A stretch of DNA of 64,000 nucleotides from Clostridia bacterium (GCA_017428625.1 JAFRQM010000045.1:1-64000), one strand, 5' to 3'; shown: positions 50,629 to 58,527, numbered from the stretch's first letter. The notes: generated by a model from the letters alone, not told the origin. Made by a program: numbers and translations.

Positions 50629-51606
50629 ATGAAACTGATTTTAAACAAAAGCACCGACCCGTATTTTAATCTGGCGCTTGAAGAATATCTGCTTTGCAGG
50701 CGGGATGAAAACTTTTTTATGCTCTGGCGAAACGGAAAAAGCGTGATTGTCGGCCTGAATCAGAACACTGCCGCCGAAATAAACGCGCCGTTTGTGCGTG
50801 AAAACGGAATTGCCGTTGCGCGCAGGCTTACGGGCGGCGGCGCGGTTTTTCACGACAGCGGAAACATAAACTACACCTTTATTGAAAACGGAACGGAGTA
50901 TATGAATGATTACGCTCATTTCAGCGCTCCCGTAATAAGCGCCCTTAAAAAAACCGGGGTTGACGCCTGCCTTTCGGGAAGGAACGACCTGCTTGCCTGC
51001 GGAAAAAAGATTTCCGGCGCCGCTCAGTGTGTGAAAAACGGCAGAACGCTGCACCACGGAACCCTGCTTTATTCCGCCGACCTTTCGCTGCTTTCGGGCG
51101 CGCTCAATGTAAGCGCCGTTAAAATTGAGAGCAAGGGCATAAAAAGCGTGCGCTCAAGGGTTCTCAACATTGCGGACATAATTGACGCTCCCGCGGATGT
51201 GACGGGGTTTATGAGCGCGTTTTTTGATGAGATAAAAGAAGCGACGGGCGGGGAGATATACACATTATCACCTGCCGAAACGGAAGAAGTTGCCGCCCTT
51301 GCGGATGAAAAATACCGCACGGATGACTGGAATTACGGCGGAAAAAGAGATTTTAATCTGCAACATAAAAAGCGGCTGCCGTCGGGCTGTTATGACGCCA
51401 ATCTGCGGATTGAAAACGGTGTTGTTACACAGTTCCGTCTTTACGGCGACTACTTTTCAAACGGGGATATATCCGTTCTCGAAAACGCCGTGACGGGCGT
51501 GAAATACGATTATGAAAGCATAGTTTCCGCCGCGGAAAAGGCGGGCGTTTTATCCGTTCTTCCCGGCGTGAGCGCCGGAGAGTTCGCGGAAATTCTGGGA
51601 TTGTGA
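50629..51606 (+). CDS. lplA: Lipoate-protein ligase A
   Basis: A 325-residue enzyme that attaches lipoate to GcvH or E2 domains with ATP. The start MKLILNKSTDPYFNLALEEYLL, RRLTGGGAVFHDSGNINYTFI (lipoyl-binding RRxxGGGxVxHD motif), SGRNDLLACGKKISG and the catalytic Lys region are standard; a C-terminal accessory domain follows at about 240-325. There is no ribosome site at the ATG, 4 nt after the previous stop, so coupling is likely. Confidence 0.93.
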   Translation: MKLILNKSTDPYFNLALEEYLLCRRDENFFMLWRNGKSVIVGLNQNTAAEINAPFVRENGIAVARRLTGGGAVFHDSGNINYTFIENGTEYMNDYAHFSAPVISALKKTGVDACLSGRNDLLACGKKISGAAQCVKNGRTLHHGTLLYSADLSLLSGALNVSAVKIESKGIKSVRSRVLNIADIIDAPADVTGFMSAFFDEIKEATGGEIYTLSPAETEEVAALADEKYRTDDWNYGGKRDFNLQHKKRLPSGCYDANLRIENGVVTQFRLYGDYFSNGDISVLENAVTGVKYDYESIVSAAEKAGVLSVLPGVSAGEFAEILGL

Positions 51607-51623
51607 AACACGGAGGAAAAAGT

Positions 51624-53117
51624 ATGAATCTTATACCTGACGCAAGCAAAAACACGGGCAGTTATTTCTGCACCTGGGATTCGCAGTGCGACGAAATGCA
51701 CACGAGGAACCCGAGGGATGAAGGCTTATCCTCGCGCGACGCGATGAACTGGGAGTTTCTTTTCGGGGAACGCGGAGTGCTGAACAGTTTTGACGGCGTG
51801 AGGGGCGACCTTATCGCAGTGCTTGACGACGGCTGGGACGTGCCTTACGGGGCTGTTGACACCCGTCTTTTCGGTCTGCTCGAGGCGGACGGGGAGCGTT
51901 TTCCCTCGCTGAAGGATTTATCTCCCGCAAAGCGGCTTGAAGCGCTCTCGGAAAAGGTGCTGTCTCTCGGCTACCGGGGGCTTGGCTTATGGGTGCCGAC
52001 GCAGACTCCCTCGCTCGTTGACGGAAGGGAAATATCCCTGACGCCGAAAGAGGAGCGGGAATACTGGGAGGAGCGCGCGAGATGGTGCGGCGAAGCGGGA
52101 ATTGTTTATATCAAGGCGGACTGGGGCGCTCATCAGGGCGACGCGGACTACTGCGAGATGATGACGGAGTGCTTCCGCAAATACTCCCCTGATACGCTGA
52201 TTGAACACGGGCTTGTCAGACGGCCGCTGTTTGAATCGGAAAAGGACGGGCCCGCTGTTCCCGGACATGTAACGGAATATCTTAAAAGGGTGCTGCCCGC
52301 CTGCGATTACCTGCGCACATATGATGTTGTTCACGAGCTTAAATACGCCTCGACCGTTGACCGCGCGGCCGTTTGTCTTGACGCGGCGAAGGATATAAAG
52401 GGACCCTGTGCTGTGCTGAATATTGAGGACACGGCTCTTATCGGAGCTGCTCTCGGATGCGCGAACGGAGTTATGCGCCACGATCTGGAAAAACGGCGCA
52501 AATATCTGCCGCTTTCCCCGAGGCTTGTTTCGGAGAGCGTCTGCGCGCTGCGCTGGCAGAGAATCGCTCCGCCATTCGCCGCGAACGAGGGAGAATTGCG
52601 TATATCGGAGGAAAGGCTAAAAGATGTCTGGCGCTGCCCCGAAAGATCGGATGATCTATGGCCGAAGGTGAAGCCCGGCGATTATTTCGTGACGGCTCCC
52701 GCGGCTGTTTCGAGGAATATGCCTCTGCCCGTGGTTGAGGCTTCGGGCGAAAAGCCTTATGTTCTTTGCTCGGTTCATCCCGATTCGGGCGCTCTGTGCG
52801 TGGCGGTGACGCCCCGCACGTTCGCAAGCGGATTTTACAGAACTCCTCCCGCCGCTATCCGTGTGAAAGGCGGAAAAGCGGAGGCTCCTGTCGGTCTGTT
52901 CGGCAGGTTTGAGTCGCTTTCGGTCGGCTTTGAGGAATCTGTTGAAGGCAGACGGGTTTTCGCTCAGAATATGCTTTGTGATGAGGCTGTGGAAGTGACG
53001 GGGCATGTTTCGATTAGCGGAAACACGCTGACGGTTCCCGGCGGGCTTATGACGGATACCGGCGCGCCCGAGGACGGCGAAAACGGAATACCCGCCGTTA
53101 TTCTGCGTATTGTGTGA
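51624..53117 (+). CDS. Clan GH-D like glycosidase (alpha-galactosidase-type barrel)
   Basis: A 497-residue protein without signal peptide. ATG 51624 follows ACGGAGGAAAA. The TIM-barrel motifs GLWVPTQTPS, then IVYIKADWGAHQGDADY, correspond to the GH27/GH36 strand carrying the nucleophile Asp (KxDW). LIEHGLVRRPLF and CDYLRTYDVVHELKY follow, and the C-terminus is a beta sandwich. The exact family and substrate are uncertain; a divergent or new GH-D member is possible. It lies 17 nt after lplA. Confidence 0.6.
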   Translation: MNLIPDASKNTGSYFCTWDSQCDEMHTRNPRDEGLSSRDAMNWEFLFGERGVLNSFDGVRGDLIAVLDDGWDVPYGAVDTRLFGLLEADGERFPSLKDLSPAKRLEALSEKVLSLGYRGLGLWVPTQTPSLVDGREISLTPKEEREYWEERARWCGEAGIVYIKADWGAHQGDADYCEMMTECFRKYSPDTLIEHGLVRRPLFESEKDGPAVPGHVTEYLKRVLPACDYLRTYDVVHELKYASTVDRAAVCLDAAKDIKGPCAVLNIEDTALIGAALGCANGVMRHDLEKRRKYLPLSPRLVSESVCALRWQRIAPPFAANEGELRISEERLKDVWRCPERSDDLWPKVKPGDYFVTAPAAVSRNMPLPVVEASGEKPYVLCSVHPDSGALCVAVTPRTFASGFYRTPPAAIRVKGGKAEAPVGLFGRFESLSVGFEESVEGRRVFAQNMLCDEAVEVTGHVSISGNTLTVPGGLMTDTGAPEDGENGIPAVILRIV

Positions 53118-53150
53118 AAATAAAAAACGGGCGGACGGATAAAAAAACAC

Positions 53151-53179
53151 TTGACCTTACGGCGAAAAAAGGTTATTAT
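53151..53179 (+). promoter_or_regulatory. Promoter of queT
   Basis: TTGACC (53151-53156), 17 nt, TATTAT (53174-53179). Transcription from about 53186 gives a leader that contains the riboswitch. Confidence 0.75.
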
Positions 53180-53232
53180 ATTGCGGCGGCGCGTCTGAAA
53201 GATACGGGCGCGCTCCGTTTTCATATATCCCC

Positions 53233-53287
53233 GCGGTCAGTTCGAAACCATCCTGACCGGCGTTTTTGCGCCAAACAAAACTAAGGA
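53233..53287 (+). promoter_or_regulatory. preQ1 riboswitch (class I type) ahead of queT
   Basis: P1 stem GGTCAG (53235-53240) / CTGACC (53253-53258) encloses TTCGAAACCATC, matching the class I preQ1 loop. A small GGCG-TTTTTG-CGCC hairpin is inserted. The A-rich tail CAAACAAAACTAAGGAG then folds back and contains the ribosome site, so ligand binding would block translation of the transporter. Confidence 0.85.
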
Positions 53288-53298
53288 GAAAAAAGAAT

Positions 53299-53856
53299 AT
53301 GAACAACACACAGAAATCCCTGCGGTTTGTCGCGACGGGCGCGATGATTGCCGCTCTCTACGCGGGACTTACCTACGCGCAGAGTTTTATTCTGCCCGGC
53401 TCTGCCACGATGGCGGTTCAGTTCAGGGTGTCGGAGGCGCTCAATGTGCTCGCCCTGTTCACACCTGCGGCGATTCCCGGCCTGACTATCGGCTGTGTTA
53501 TTGCGAACATTTACAGCATAGGTTCGGGGCTGCCGCTCGATATGATTTTCGGCTCGCTCGCGACCCTCGGCGCAACGGCTTGTATGTGGTTTTTGCGAAA
53601 CGCGAAAGTCGGGAAATATCCGCTTTTTGCCATGATTATGCCCGCTTTGTGGAACGGCGTGATTGTCGGCTGGGAGATTGAGAAATTCTTTATTGAAGGC
53701 CCGTTCACAATGACCGGCTTTTTTACACAGGGCGGATTTGTTGCCCTCGGCGAGTTTGCGGTGATGTTTACGCTCGGCACCGCGCTCTGTTTTGTTATGA
53801 TAAAACGGGGGCTCGACAGAAAACTGTTCGGAGCGGACGAAAAAAAGGATAAATGA
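53299..53856 (+). CDS. queT: QueT-family ECF transporter S component (queuosine precursor)
   Basis: A 185-residue membrane protein with five or six helices, starting MNNTQKSLRFVATGAMIAALYAGLTYAQSF. VQFRVSEALNVLALFTPAAIPGLTIGCVIANI is the QueT signature. It binds a queuosine precursor such as preQ1 and pairs with a shared ECF energising module not seen here. The preQ1 riboswitch immediately upstream confirms the substrate class. A terminator follows 5 nt after the stop. Confidence 0.93.
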   Translation: MNNTQKSLRFVATGAMIAALYAGLTYAQSFILPGSATMAVQFRVSEALNVLALFTPAAIPGLTIGCVIANIYSIGSGLPLDMIFGSLATLGATACMWFLRNAKVGKYPLFAMIMPALWNGVIVGWEIEKFFIEGPFTMTGFFTQGGFVALGEFAVMFTLGTALCFVMIKRGLDRKLFGADEKKDK

Positions 53857-53860
53857 GATA

Positions 53861-53887
53861 AAAACTCCCCTTTCGAGGGGAGTTTTT
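53861..53887 (+). terminator. Terminator of queT
   Basis: AAAACTCCCC-TTTCGA-GGGGAGTTTTT. Confidence 0.9.
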
Positions 53888-54015
53888 GGTTGGGATTTGG
53901 ATTTTGGATGGTGGACAAGCGGCATGGATGTATGCGAGCCCTACAGTTATATTTTATTACAAATTGCTGAAACCTGACACCTGATGCCTAACATCTGACG
54001 CCTAAAACCTAACAC
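53888..54015. repeat. Decayed mosaic repeat
   Basis: Inverse-oriented ATCC units (GGATTTGGATTTTGGATGG), a mutated palindrome (GGCATGGATG-TATGCGAGCC, 53921-53940, followed by CTAC), and a CCTGACACCTGATGCCTAAC tract that is the reverse complement of the TTAGG-type tract at 6380. Confidence 0.65.
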
Positions 54016-54022
54016 CTAATTG

Positions 54023-54397
54023 CTAATTTCTGTTATGGTCTTTGACATGGGCTTTGATTGCGTTGAAGGTTTTGTCGCTGAGGTAATGTTCGATGCGGCA
54101 GGCATCCTGCGCAGCGGTTTCTTCATCCACGCCGAGGTTGACAAACAGGCGGGTGAGCAGGGTGTGGCGCTCGTAAATCCGTTTTGCTTTTGACTCGCCC
54201 TCATCGGTGAGTTTTATGAAACCCTGCGTGTCAATGGTTATCAGTCCTTCTTTTTTCAGCAGGCCGACGGCGCGGCTGACGGACGGCTTGGAAAAGCCCA
54301 TATAAGTGCCGACATCAATGCTGCGCACGGCAGAATTTTTTTGAGAAAGAATATATATTGTTTCAAGATACATTTCGCCGGATTCGCCGATAGTCAC
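54023..54397 (-). CDS. DtxR/MntR-family metal-dependent repressor
   Basis: A 124-residue regulator with a GTG start (54395-54397) 7 nt after AGGAGG. A winged HTH (MYLETIYILSQKNSAVRSIDVGTYMGFSKPSVSRAVGLLKKEGLI) precedes the metal-binding dimer domain (ERHTLLTRLFVNLGVDEETAAQDACRIEHYLSD), with the C.xExH-type ligands ACRIEH present. It lacks the SH3 domain. It is divergent from the feo operon, where three matching palindromes occur, so it is most likely the iron-responsive repressor of feo. Confidence 0.92.
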   Translation of the reverse strand: MTIGESGEMYLETIYILSQKNSAVRSIDVGTYMGFSKPSVSRAVGLLKKEGLITIDTQGFIKLTDEGESKAKRIYERHTLLTRLFVNLGVDEETAAQDACRIEHYLSDKTFNAIKAHVKDHNRN

Positions 54398-54510
54398 TGT
54401 AATTCCTCCTTTGAGCGTTGTCTGCCTGTCTGTTATTATAACTCAGACGCCCGCATTTTTCAACCGAAAACAGAAAACGGCGGGGAACTGAAAAAAATTA
54501 TAAAAATCTC

Positions 54511-54539
54511 TTGACAAGTTAGGGTGGGCTAACTATAAT
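54511..54539 (+). promoter_or_regulatory. Consensus promoter of the feo operon
   Basis: TTGACA (54511-54516), 17 nt, TATAAT (54534-54539). The transcription start near 54546 is about 360 nt before feoA because a repeat element sits between. Confidence 0.85.
54517..54534. promoter_or_regulatory. Metalloregulator operator 1
   Basis: AGTTAG-GGTGGG-CTAACT fills the spacer between -35 and -10 of the feo promoter; bound repressor would exclude RNA polymerase. Confidence 0.8.
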
Positions 54540-54545
54540 ATAAGC

Positions 54546-54563
54546 GGTTAGATAAGGCTAACC
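54546..54563. promoter_or_regulatory. Metalloregulator operator 2
   Basis: GGTTAG-ATAAGG-CTAACC, same half-sites and spacer length as operator 1, at the predicted transcription start. Confidence 0.8.
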
Positions 54564-54574
54564 CCGGCGGCACA

Positions 54575-54775
54575 GGGTTCCGGATTTCAGATGTTGGATT
54601 ATGGATAGGGACCCTTCCGTCTTGTTCGCTGCGCTCACAATCCACCTGTCTCGCCTGCCGGCTCGGTCGGCGCTTCTGCCTGCGGCAGAGGTGTTCACCG
54701 AACACCTGCGCCCTGAGAGGGGAGGCTATGTTCCGGATGTTGGATTTCGGACTTTGGATTTTGGATGAAGGGGAA
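54575..54775. repeat. Composite dispersed repeat in the feo leader
   Basis: ATCC-type units flank an inverted copy of the second element: CCCTTCCGTCTTG, CCACCTGTC, hairpins GGTGTTC-ACC-GAACACC and CTGCC-TGCGG-CAG, ending GAGAGGGGAGGCTATG. The remainder to feoA is AT-rich with a possible second TATAAT near 54840. Confidence 0.7.
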
Positions 54776-54906
54776 TTAATTTCAGATATACATATATTAA
54801 TCAATCATCTACATACCCGGATATTATTATTACAAATATATTATAATTTGCGTTTTGACGCCGGGCGGATGATCGCGCAGGCGGAAAACAGACGGGAGGA
54901 AGGATA

Positions 54907-55119
54907 ATGATGCCACTCAGTATGGCGGATGCCGGACAGGCACAGATAATTAAAAGAATCGGCGGAACACCGGAGGTGAAAAAGCATCTGGAAAACCTTG
55001 GCTTCAATGTGGGCGGCGAGGTGTGCATAGTCAGCGAACTCGCCGGCAACCTTATTGTTAAGGTTAAGGAAAGCCGTGTTGCCGTCAGCGAGGAACTCGC
55101 GAGAAAAATAATGGTATAA
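54907..55119 (+). CDS. feoA: FeoA-domain protein, first copy
   Basis: A 70-residue SH3-like protein: MADAGQAQIIKRIGGTPEVKKHLENLGFNVGGEVCIVSELAGNLIVKVKESRVAVSEELARKIMV. FeoA is a cytoplasmic partner of the ferrous iron transporter FeoB. GGGAGGAAGG precedes the ATG. A second feoA follows 26 nt downstream. Confidence 0.93.
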   Translation: MMPLSMADAGQAQIIKRIGGTPEVKKHLENLGFNVGGEVCIVSELAGNLIVKVKESRVAVSEELARKIMV

Positions 55120-55145
55120 ATAAAGTAAGGATACAGGAGGAATAA

Positions 55146-55370
55146 ATGGTGAAAACTCTCAGAGACGCCGGGATTGGCGAAACCGTTACCGTTGTGAAAC
55201 TGCACGGCGAGGGCGCGGTGAAGCGCCGTATTATGGATATGGGCATTACGAAACATACGCCCGTATATGTGCGCAAGGTTGCCCCGCTCGGAGACCCCAT
55301 TGAAGTTACGGTGCGCAACTACGAGCTTTCTATCCGCAAGGCAGACGCGGAAATGATTGAAGTCGAATAA
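55146..55370 (+). CDS. feoA: FeoA-domain protein, second copy
   Basis: A 74-residue FeoA: TLRDAGIGETVTVVKLHGEGAVKRRIMDMGITKHTPVYVRKVAPLGDPIEVTVRNYELSIRKADAEMIEV, closer to the canonical type than the first copy. ACAGGAGGAATAA provides the ribosome site. Two FeoA genes ahead of feoB are common in Clostridia. A hairpin terminator and a further operator lie between it and feoB. Confidence 0.95.
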   Translation: MVKTLRDAGIGETVTVVKLHGEGAVKRRIMDMGITKHTPVYVRKVAPLGDPIEVTVRNYELSIRKADAEMIEVE

Positions 55371-55379
55371 AACGGAAAA

Positions 55380-55404
55380 ACCGGGGAGAATCCCCGTTAT
55401 TTTT
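55380..55404 (+). terminator. Intra-operon terminator between feoA and feoB
   Basis: CGGGGA-GAA-TCCCCG then TTATTTTT. It may attenuate read-through into feoB. Confidence 0.6.
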
Positions 55405-55413
55405 CGGGCGGGC

Positions 55414-55431
55414 GGTTAGACAGCGCTAACC
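55414..55431. promoter_or_regulatory. Metalloregulator operator 3, upstream of feoB
   Basis: GGTTAG-ACAGCG-CTAACC, the same half-sites as operators 1 and 2 with the same 6-bp spacer, 50 nt before feoB. No clear sigma-A promoter is visible around it. Confidence 0.75.
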
Positions 55432-55480
55432 GACTGCCGGATGACAAAAAGAGACGCAGGAAGAAAGGAAAACAGGAATT

Positions 55481-57877
55481 ATGAGTATAAGAATAGCGCT
55501 CGCGGGCAACCCGAACAGCGGCAAAACGACACTGTTCAACGCGCTTACGGGTTCAAACCAGTTTGTGGGCAACTGGCCCGGAGTAACGGTTGAGAAAAAG
55601 GAAGGCAAGCTGAAAAAGCGTGACGATGTGACGATAACCGACCTTCCCGGAATATATTCGCTCTCGCCCTACACGCTGGAGGAGGTTGTAGCGAGGAATT
55701 ACCTTATAGGCGAACGTCCCGACGCGATACTGAATATTATTGACGGCACGAACCTTGAAAGAAACCTCTACCTGACAACACAGCTGACGGAACTGGGGAT
55801 TCCCGTTGTGCTCGCCGTAAACATGATGGATGTTGTGAAAAAGAACGGCGATAAAATAGACACGGCGGAACTGGGAGCAAAACTCGGTTGCACGGCGGTT
55901 GAGATTTCCGCCCTGAAGGGGACGGGAATTACGGAAGCGGCCGACGCCGCGATTGAGGCGGCAAAGAACGCAAAAACGGTGCCGATGCACACTTTTTCGG
56001 GCCCGGTTGAACATGCTTTGGCTCACATAGAGGAGGCTGTTGTTCACGACCTGCCCGAGGAGCAGCAGAGATGGTTCGCGATAAAGATATTCGAGCGCGA
56101 CGACAAGGTGCTTGAACAGTTGAAAATTCCCGCCGACACGCTCGAACACATAGAAGAGGATATCTGCGCGGCGGAAAAAGAACTTGACGACGACGCGGAG
56201 AGCATAATCACCAACGAGCGGTATATCTATATTGCCGAAGTAATAAAGACCTGCTACAAAAAGAAAAACAAGGGCGGCCTTTCGACTTCGGACAAAATTG
56301 ACAAAGTAGTAACGAATCGCTGGCTCGGTCTGCCGATTTTCGCCGCTGTTATGTTTCTTGTTTACTGGATTGCGATGGTGGCTGTGGGTGCGCCCGCGAC
56401 GGATTTTACAAACGACTGCATTTTCGGCGACGGGTTCCACCTTTTCGGAATGGACGGCGGATATTCGGAGATTGCCGAAAAATACGGCGAGGCATCCGCG
56501 ATAGCCGACGGCTATGACGCATGGGTTGAGGAACACGGGAGCGCTCCCGACGGAGAGTTCACCTATGCGGTTGAAGACGAAGAAACGCTTGAAACAAGCG
56601 AAGAGACGGCAAGCATTGCCGATTATGAGGAAGCGCTGAAGACGCTTGAGGAAATCGGAGAGGAACCCGACCCTGCTCAATACGGAACCTGGATTCCGGG
56701 TGTTCCGTCGCTTGTAGGCAGTCTGCTTGAAAAAGCGAATGCCGCCGACTGGCTTCAGGGGCTTATTCTTGACGGAATTGTGGCAGGCGTAGGCGCTGTG
56801 CTCGGGTTTGTGCCGCAGATGCTGGTGCTGTTCCTTATGCTCGCTTTTCTTGAAGCGTGCGGATATATGGCGCGAATCGCTTTTGTGCTTGACCGTATCT
56901 TCCGCAAGTTCGGCCTTTCGGGCAAATCGTTTATTCCGATGCTTATCGGCGTGGGCTGCGGCGTGCCCGGCATAATGGCGAGCAGAACAATTGAGAACGA
57001 GCGCGACAGGCGTATGACTATTATGACAACGACATTTATCCCCTGCGGCGCGAAGGTTCCGTTTATCGCGATGATAGCGGGCGCGATTTTCGGCGGTTCG
57101 CCCTGGATTTCGACCTCCGCGTATTTTATCGGCATGGCGGCTATTGTTGTTTCGGGCATTATGCTTAAAAAGACAAAGATGTTCTCAGGCGAGCCTGCTC
57201 CGTTTGTTATGGAGCTGCCCGCATACCACTGGCCGACACTCGCGAATGTTCTGCGTTCAATGTGGGAGCGCGGCTGGTCATTCATCAAAAAAGCGGGAAC
57301 AATCATTTTGCTTTCGACGATTCTTGTATGGTTCACCTCTTATTTCGGCTTCACATCCGACGGGTTCCGTATGCTTGCGGAGGACGAGCTTGACCTCTCG
57401 ATTCTCGCGCGCATAGGCAGCCTTATCTCATGGATTTTCATCCCTCTCGGCTGGGGCACATGGCAGGCGGCTGTCGCCTCCATAACCGGTCTTGTTGCGA
57501 AGGAGAACATAGTAGGCACAATGGGCATTCTCTACGGCGGCGGAGAACAGACCGCCTGGCAGGCGCTCGGCGCGGCGTTTACGGGTGTTACGGGCTTCTC
57601 GTTCCTTGTATTCAACCTGCTCTGCGCTCCGTGTTTCGCGGCAATCGGCGCCATAAAGCGTGAAATGAACAACGCGAAATGGACCTGGTTTGCTATCGGA
57701 TATCAATGCGGATTTGCCTACATTGTATCGCTTTGCATAAATCAGATAGGCGGCGCGTTCACGGGTAATTTCAACATTGTCGGCTTCATCTTTGCTCTTG
57801 CGGCGATTGCGGGAATGATTTATATGCTGTTTATCCGCAAATATAAAGAAGCGACAAAACTGACAAAGAAAGTCTGA
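55481..57877 (+). CDS. feoB: Ferrous iron transport protein B
   Basis: A 798-residue membrane GTPase that imports Fe2+. The N-terminal G domain has G1 GNPNSGKTT (residues 9-17), G3 DLPG, G4 VNMMD and G5 ISALKG; a GDI helical domain follows to about 270. Two Gate domains are marked by GCGVPG and the second-half PCFAAIGA motif. An unusual acidic insertion of about 100 residues (about 303-402, rich in E/D) lies between the first helix and VPSLVGSLLEKA, on the predicted outer side. AGGAAGAAAGG precedes the ATG. Confidence 0.97.
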   Translation: MSIRIALAGNPNSGKTTLFNALTGSNQFVGNWPGVTVEKKEGKLKKRDDVTITDLPGIYSLSPYTLEEVVARNYLIGERPDAILNIIDGTNLERNLYLTTQLTELGIPVVLAVNMMDVVKKNGDKIDTAELGAKLGCTAVEISALKGTGITEAADAAIEAAKNAKTVPMHTFSGPVEHALAHIEEAVVHDLPEEQQRWFAIKIFERDDKVLEQLKIPADTLEHIEEDICAAEKELDDDAESIITNERYIYIAEVIKTCYKKKNKGGLSTSDKIDKVVTNRWLGLPIFAAVMFLVYWIAMVAVGAPATDFTNDCIFGDGFHLFGMDGGYSEIAEKYGEASAIADGYDAWVEEHGSAPDGEFTYAVEDEETLETSEETASIADYEEALKTLEEIGEEPDPAQYGTWIPGVPSLVGSLLEKANAADWLQGLILDGIVAGVGAVLGFVPQMLVLFLMLAFLEACGYMARIAFVLDRIFRKFGLSGKSFIPMLIGVGCGVPGIMASRTIENERDRRMTIMTTTFIPCGAKVPFIAMIAGAIFGGSPWISTSAYFIGMAAIVVSGIMLKKTKMFSGEPAPFVMELPAYHWPTLANVLRSMWERGWSFIKKAGTIILLSTILVWFTSYFGFTSDGFRMLAEDELDLSILARIGSLISWIFIPLGWGTWQAAVASITGLVAKENIVGTMGILYGGGEQTAWQALGAAFTGVTGFSFLVFNLLCAPCFAAIGAIKREMNNAKWTWFAIGYQCGFAYIVSLCINQIGGAFTGNFNIVGFIFALAAIAGMIYMLFIRKYKEATKLTKKV

Positions 57878-57901
57878 AAAAAAGAAAGGGTGCGGTTATA
57901 A

Positions 57902-58075
57902 ATGTTTGTGTGGCTGTCGGCAAATGCCGGAACTGTTATTATTGCGGCGATACTTGTTGTAATCGTTGCCGGAATTGTTTTTAAACTTCGCAAAGACAAA
58001 AAGAAAGGCGTTTCATCCTGCGGCGGGAACTGCGCGCATTGCGCTATGGGCTGTGCCTGCCACAACGGGAAATGA
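57902..58075 (+). CDS. FeoB-associated Cys-rich membrane protein
   Basis: A 57-residue protein too short for routine prediction: one membrane helix (NAGTVIIAAILVVIVAGIVF), a basic stretch (KLRKDKKKG), and a cysteine-rich tail SSCGGNCAHCAMGCACHNGK. Its place 24 nt after feoB and its layout match the FeoB-associated Cys-rich (FeoC-like) family. The cysteines may hand over or sense iron. Confidence 0.88.
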   Translation: MFVWLSANAGTVIIAAILVVIVAGIVFKLRKDKKKGVSSCGGNCAHCAMGCACHNGK

Positions 58076-58118
58076 CTCGCGTTTCAAATAAAACAAACAT
58101 TATCGGAAAGGAGAAAAT

Positions 58119-58292
58119 ATGGAATTATCAACATTGCTTGAGGGTTTCGGTTATATCGGTTCGGGCTTGCAGCTTATTGTTGACCTTTTTCAGGTCGGTC
58201 TTGACGGAACGGGTTGGATTGCATCCGCGTTTTCGTGGGTTTCCGAAAATCTGCAGGGCATAATCGACCTTGTAGGCTCGCTTGGCGCCTGA
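58119..58292 (+). CDS. Small amphipathic peptide, 57 residues, unknown
   Basis: ATG (58119) follows GGAAAGGAG with good spacing. The peptide has no cysteine and one to two amphipathic helices: MELSTLLEGFGYIGSGLQ, LIVDLFQVGLDGTG, WIASAFSWVSENLQGII, DLVGSLGA. It resembles in general character secreted surfactant peptides or small membrane-associated regulators, but I recognise no family. It sits between the feo genes and an HMA-domain gene that starts 1 nt after its stop, so it is part of the feo transcription unit. Confidence 0.65.
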   Translation: MELSTLLEGFGYIGSGLQLIVDLFQVGLDGTGWIASAFSWVSENLQGIIDLVGSLGA

Positions 58293-58293
58293 T

Positions 58294-58527
58294 ATGATTA
58301 AAACGACGGTTAAAATCGACGGTATGATGTGCGGTATGTGCGAGGCGCATATCGCCGATACCGTGCGCAGGACCTTCCCCGAAGCGAAAAAAGTTTCGGT
58401 TTCAAGAAAAAAAGGCGAAGCGACATTTAAAACGCAAAACGCCGTTGACGCCGGAGTGCTGAAAGACGCAATTGAAGGCACGGGTTACCGTTTTGTTTCG
58501 TGCGCGTCGGAGCCTTTGGGAAAATGA
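58294..58527 (+). CDS. Heavy-metal-associated (HMA) domain protein
   Basis: A 77-residue metallochaperone-type protein: KTTVKIDGMMCGMCEAHIADTVRRTF with the MxCxxC metal motif, and IEGTGYRFVS at the end. It probably carries Cu+ or another soft metal. It starts 1 nt after the small-peptide stop. It is an unusual companion for an iron operon and ends the unit before a very stable hairpin. Confidence 0.88.
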   Translation: MIKTTVKIDGMMCGMCEAHIADTVRRTFPEAKKVSVSRKKGEATFKTQNAVDAGVLKDAIEGTGYRFVSCASEPLGK

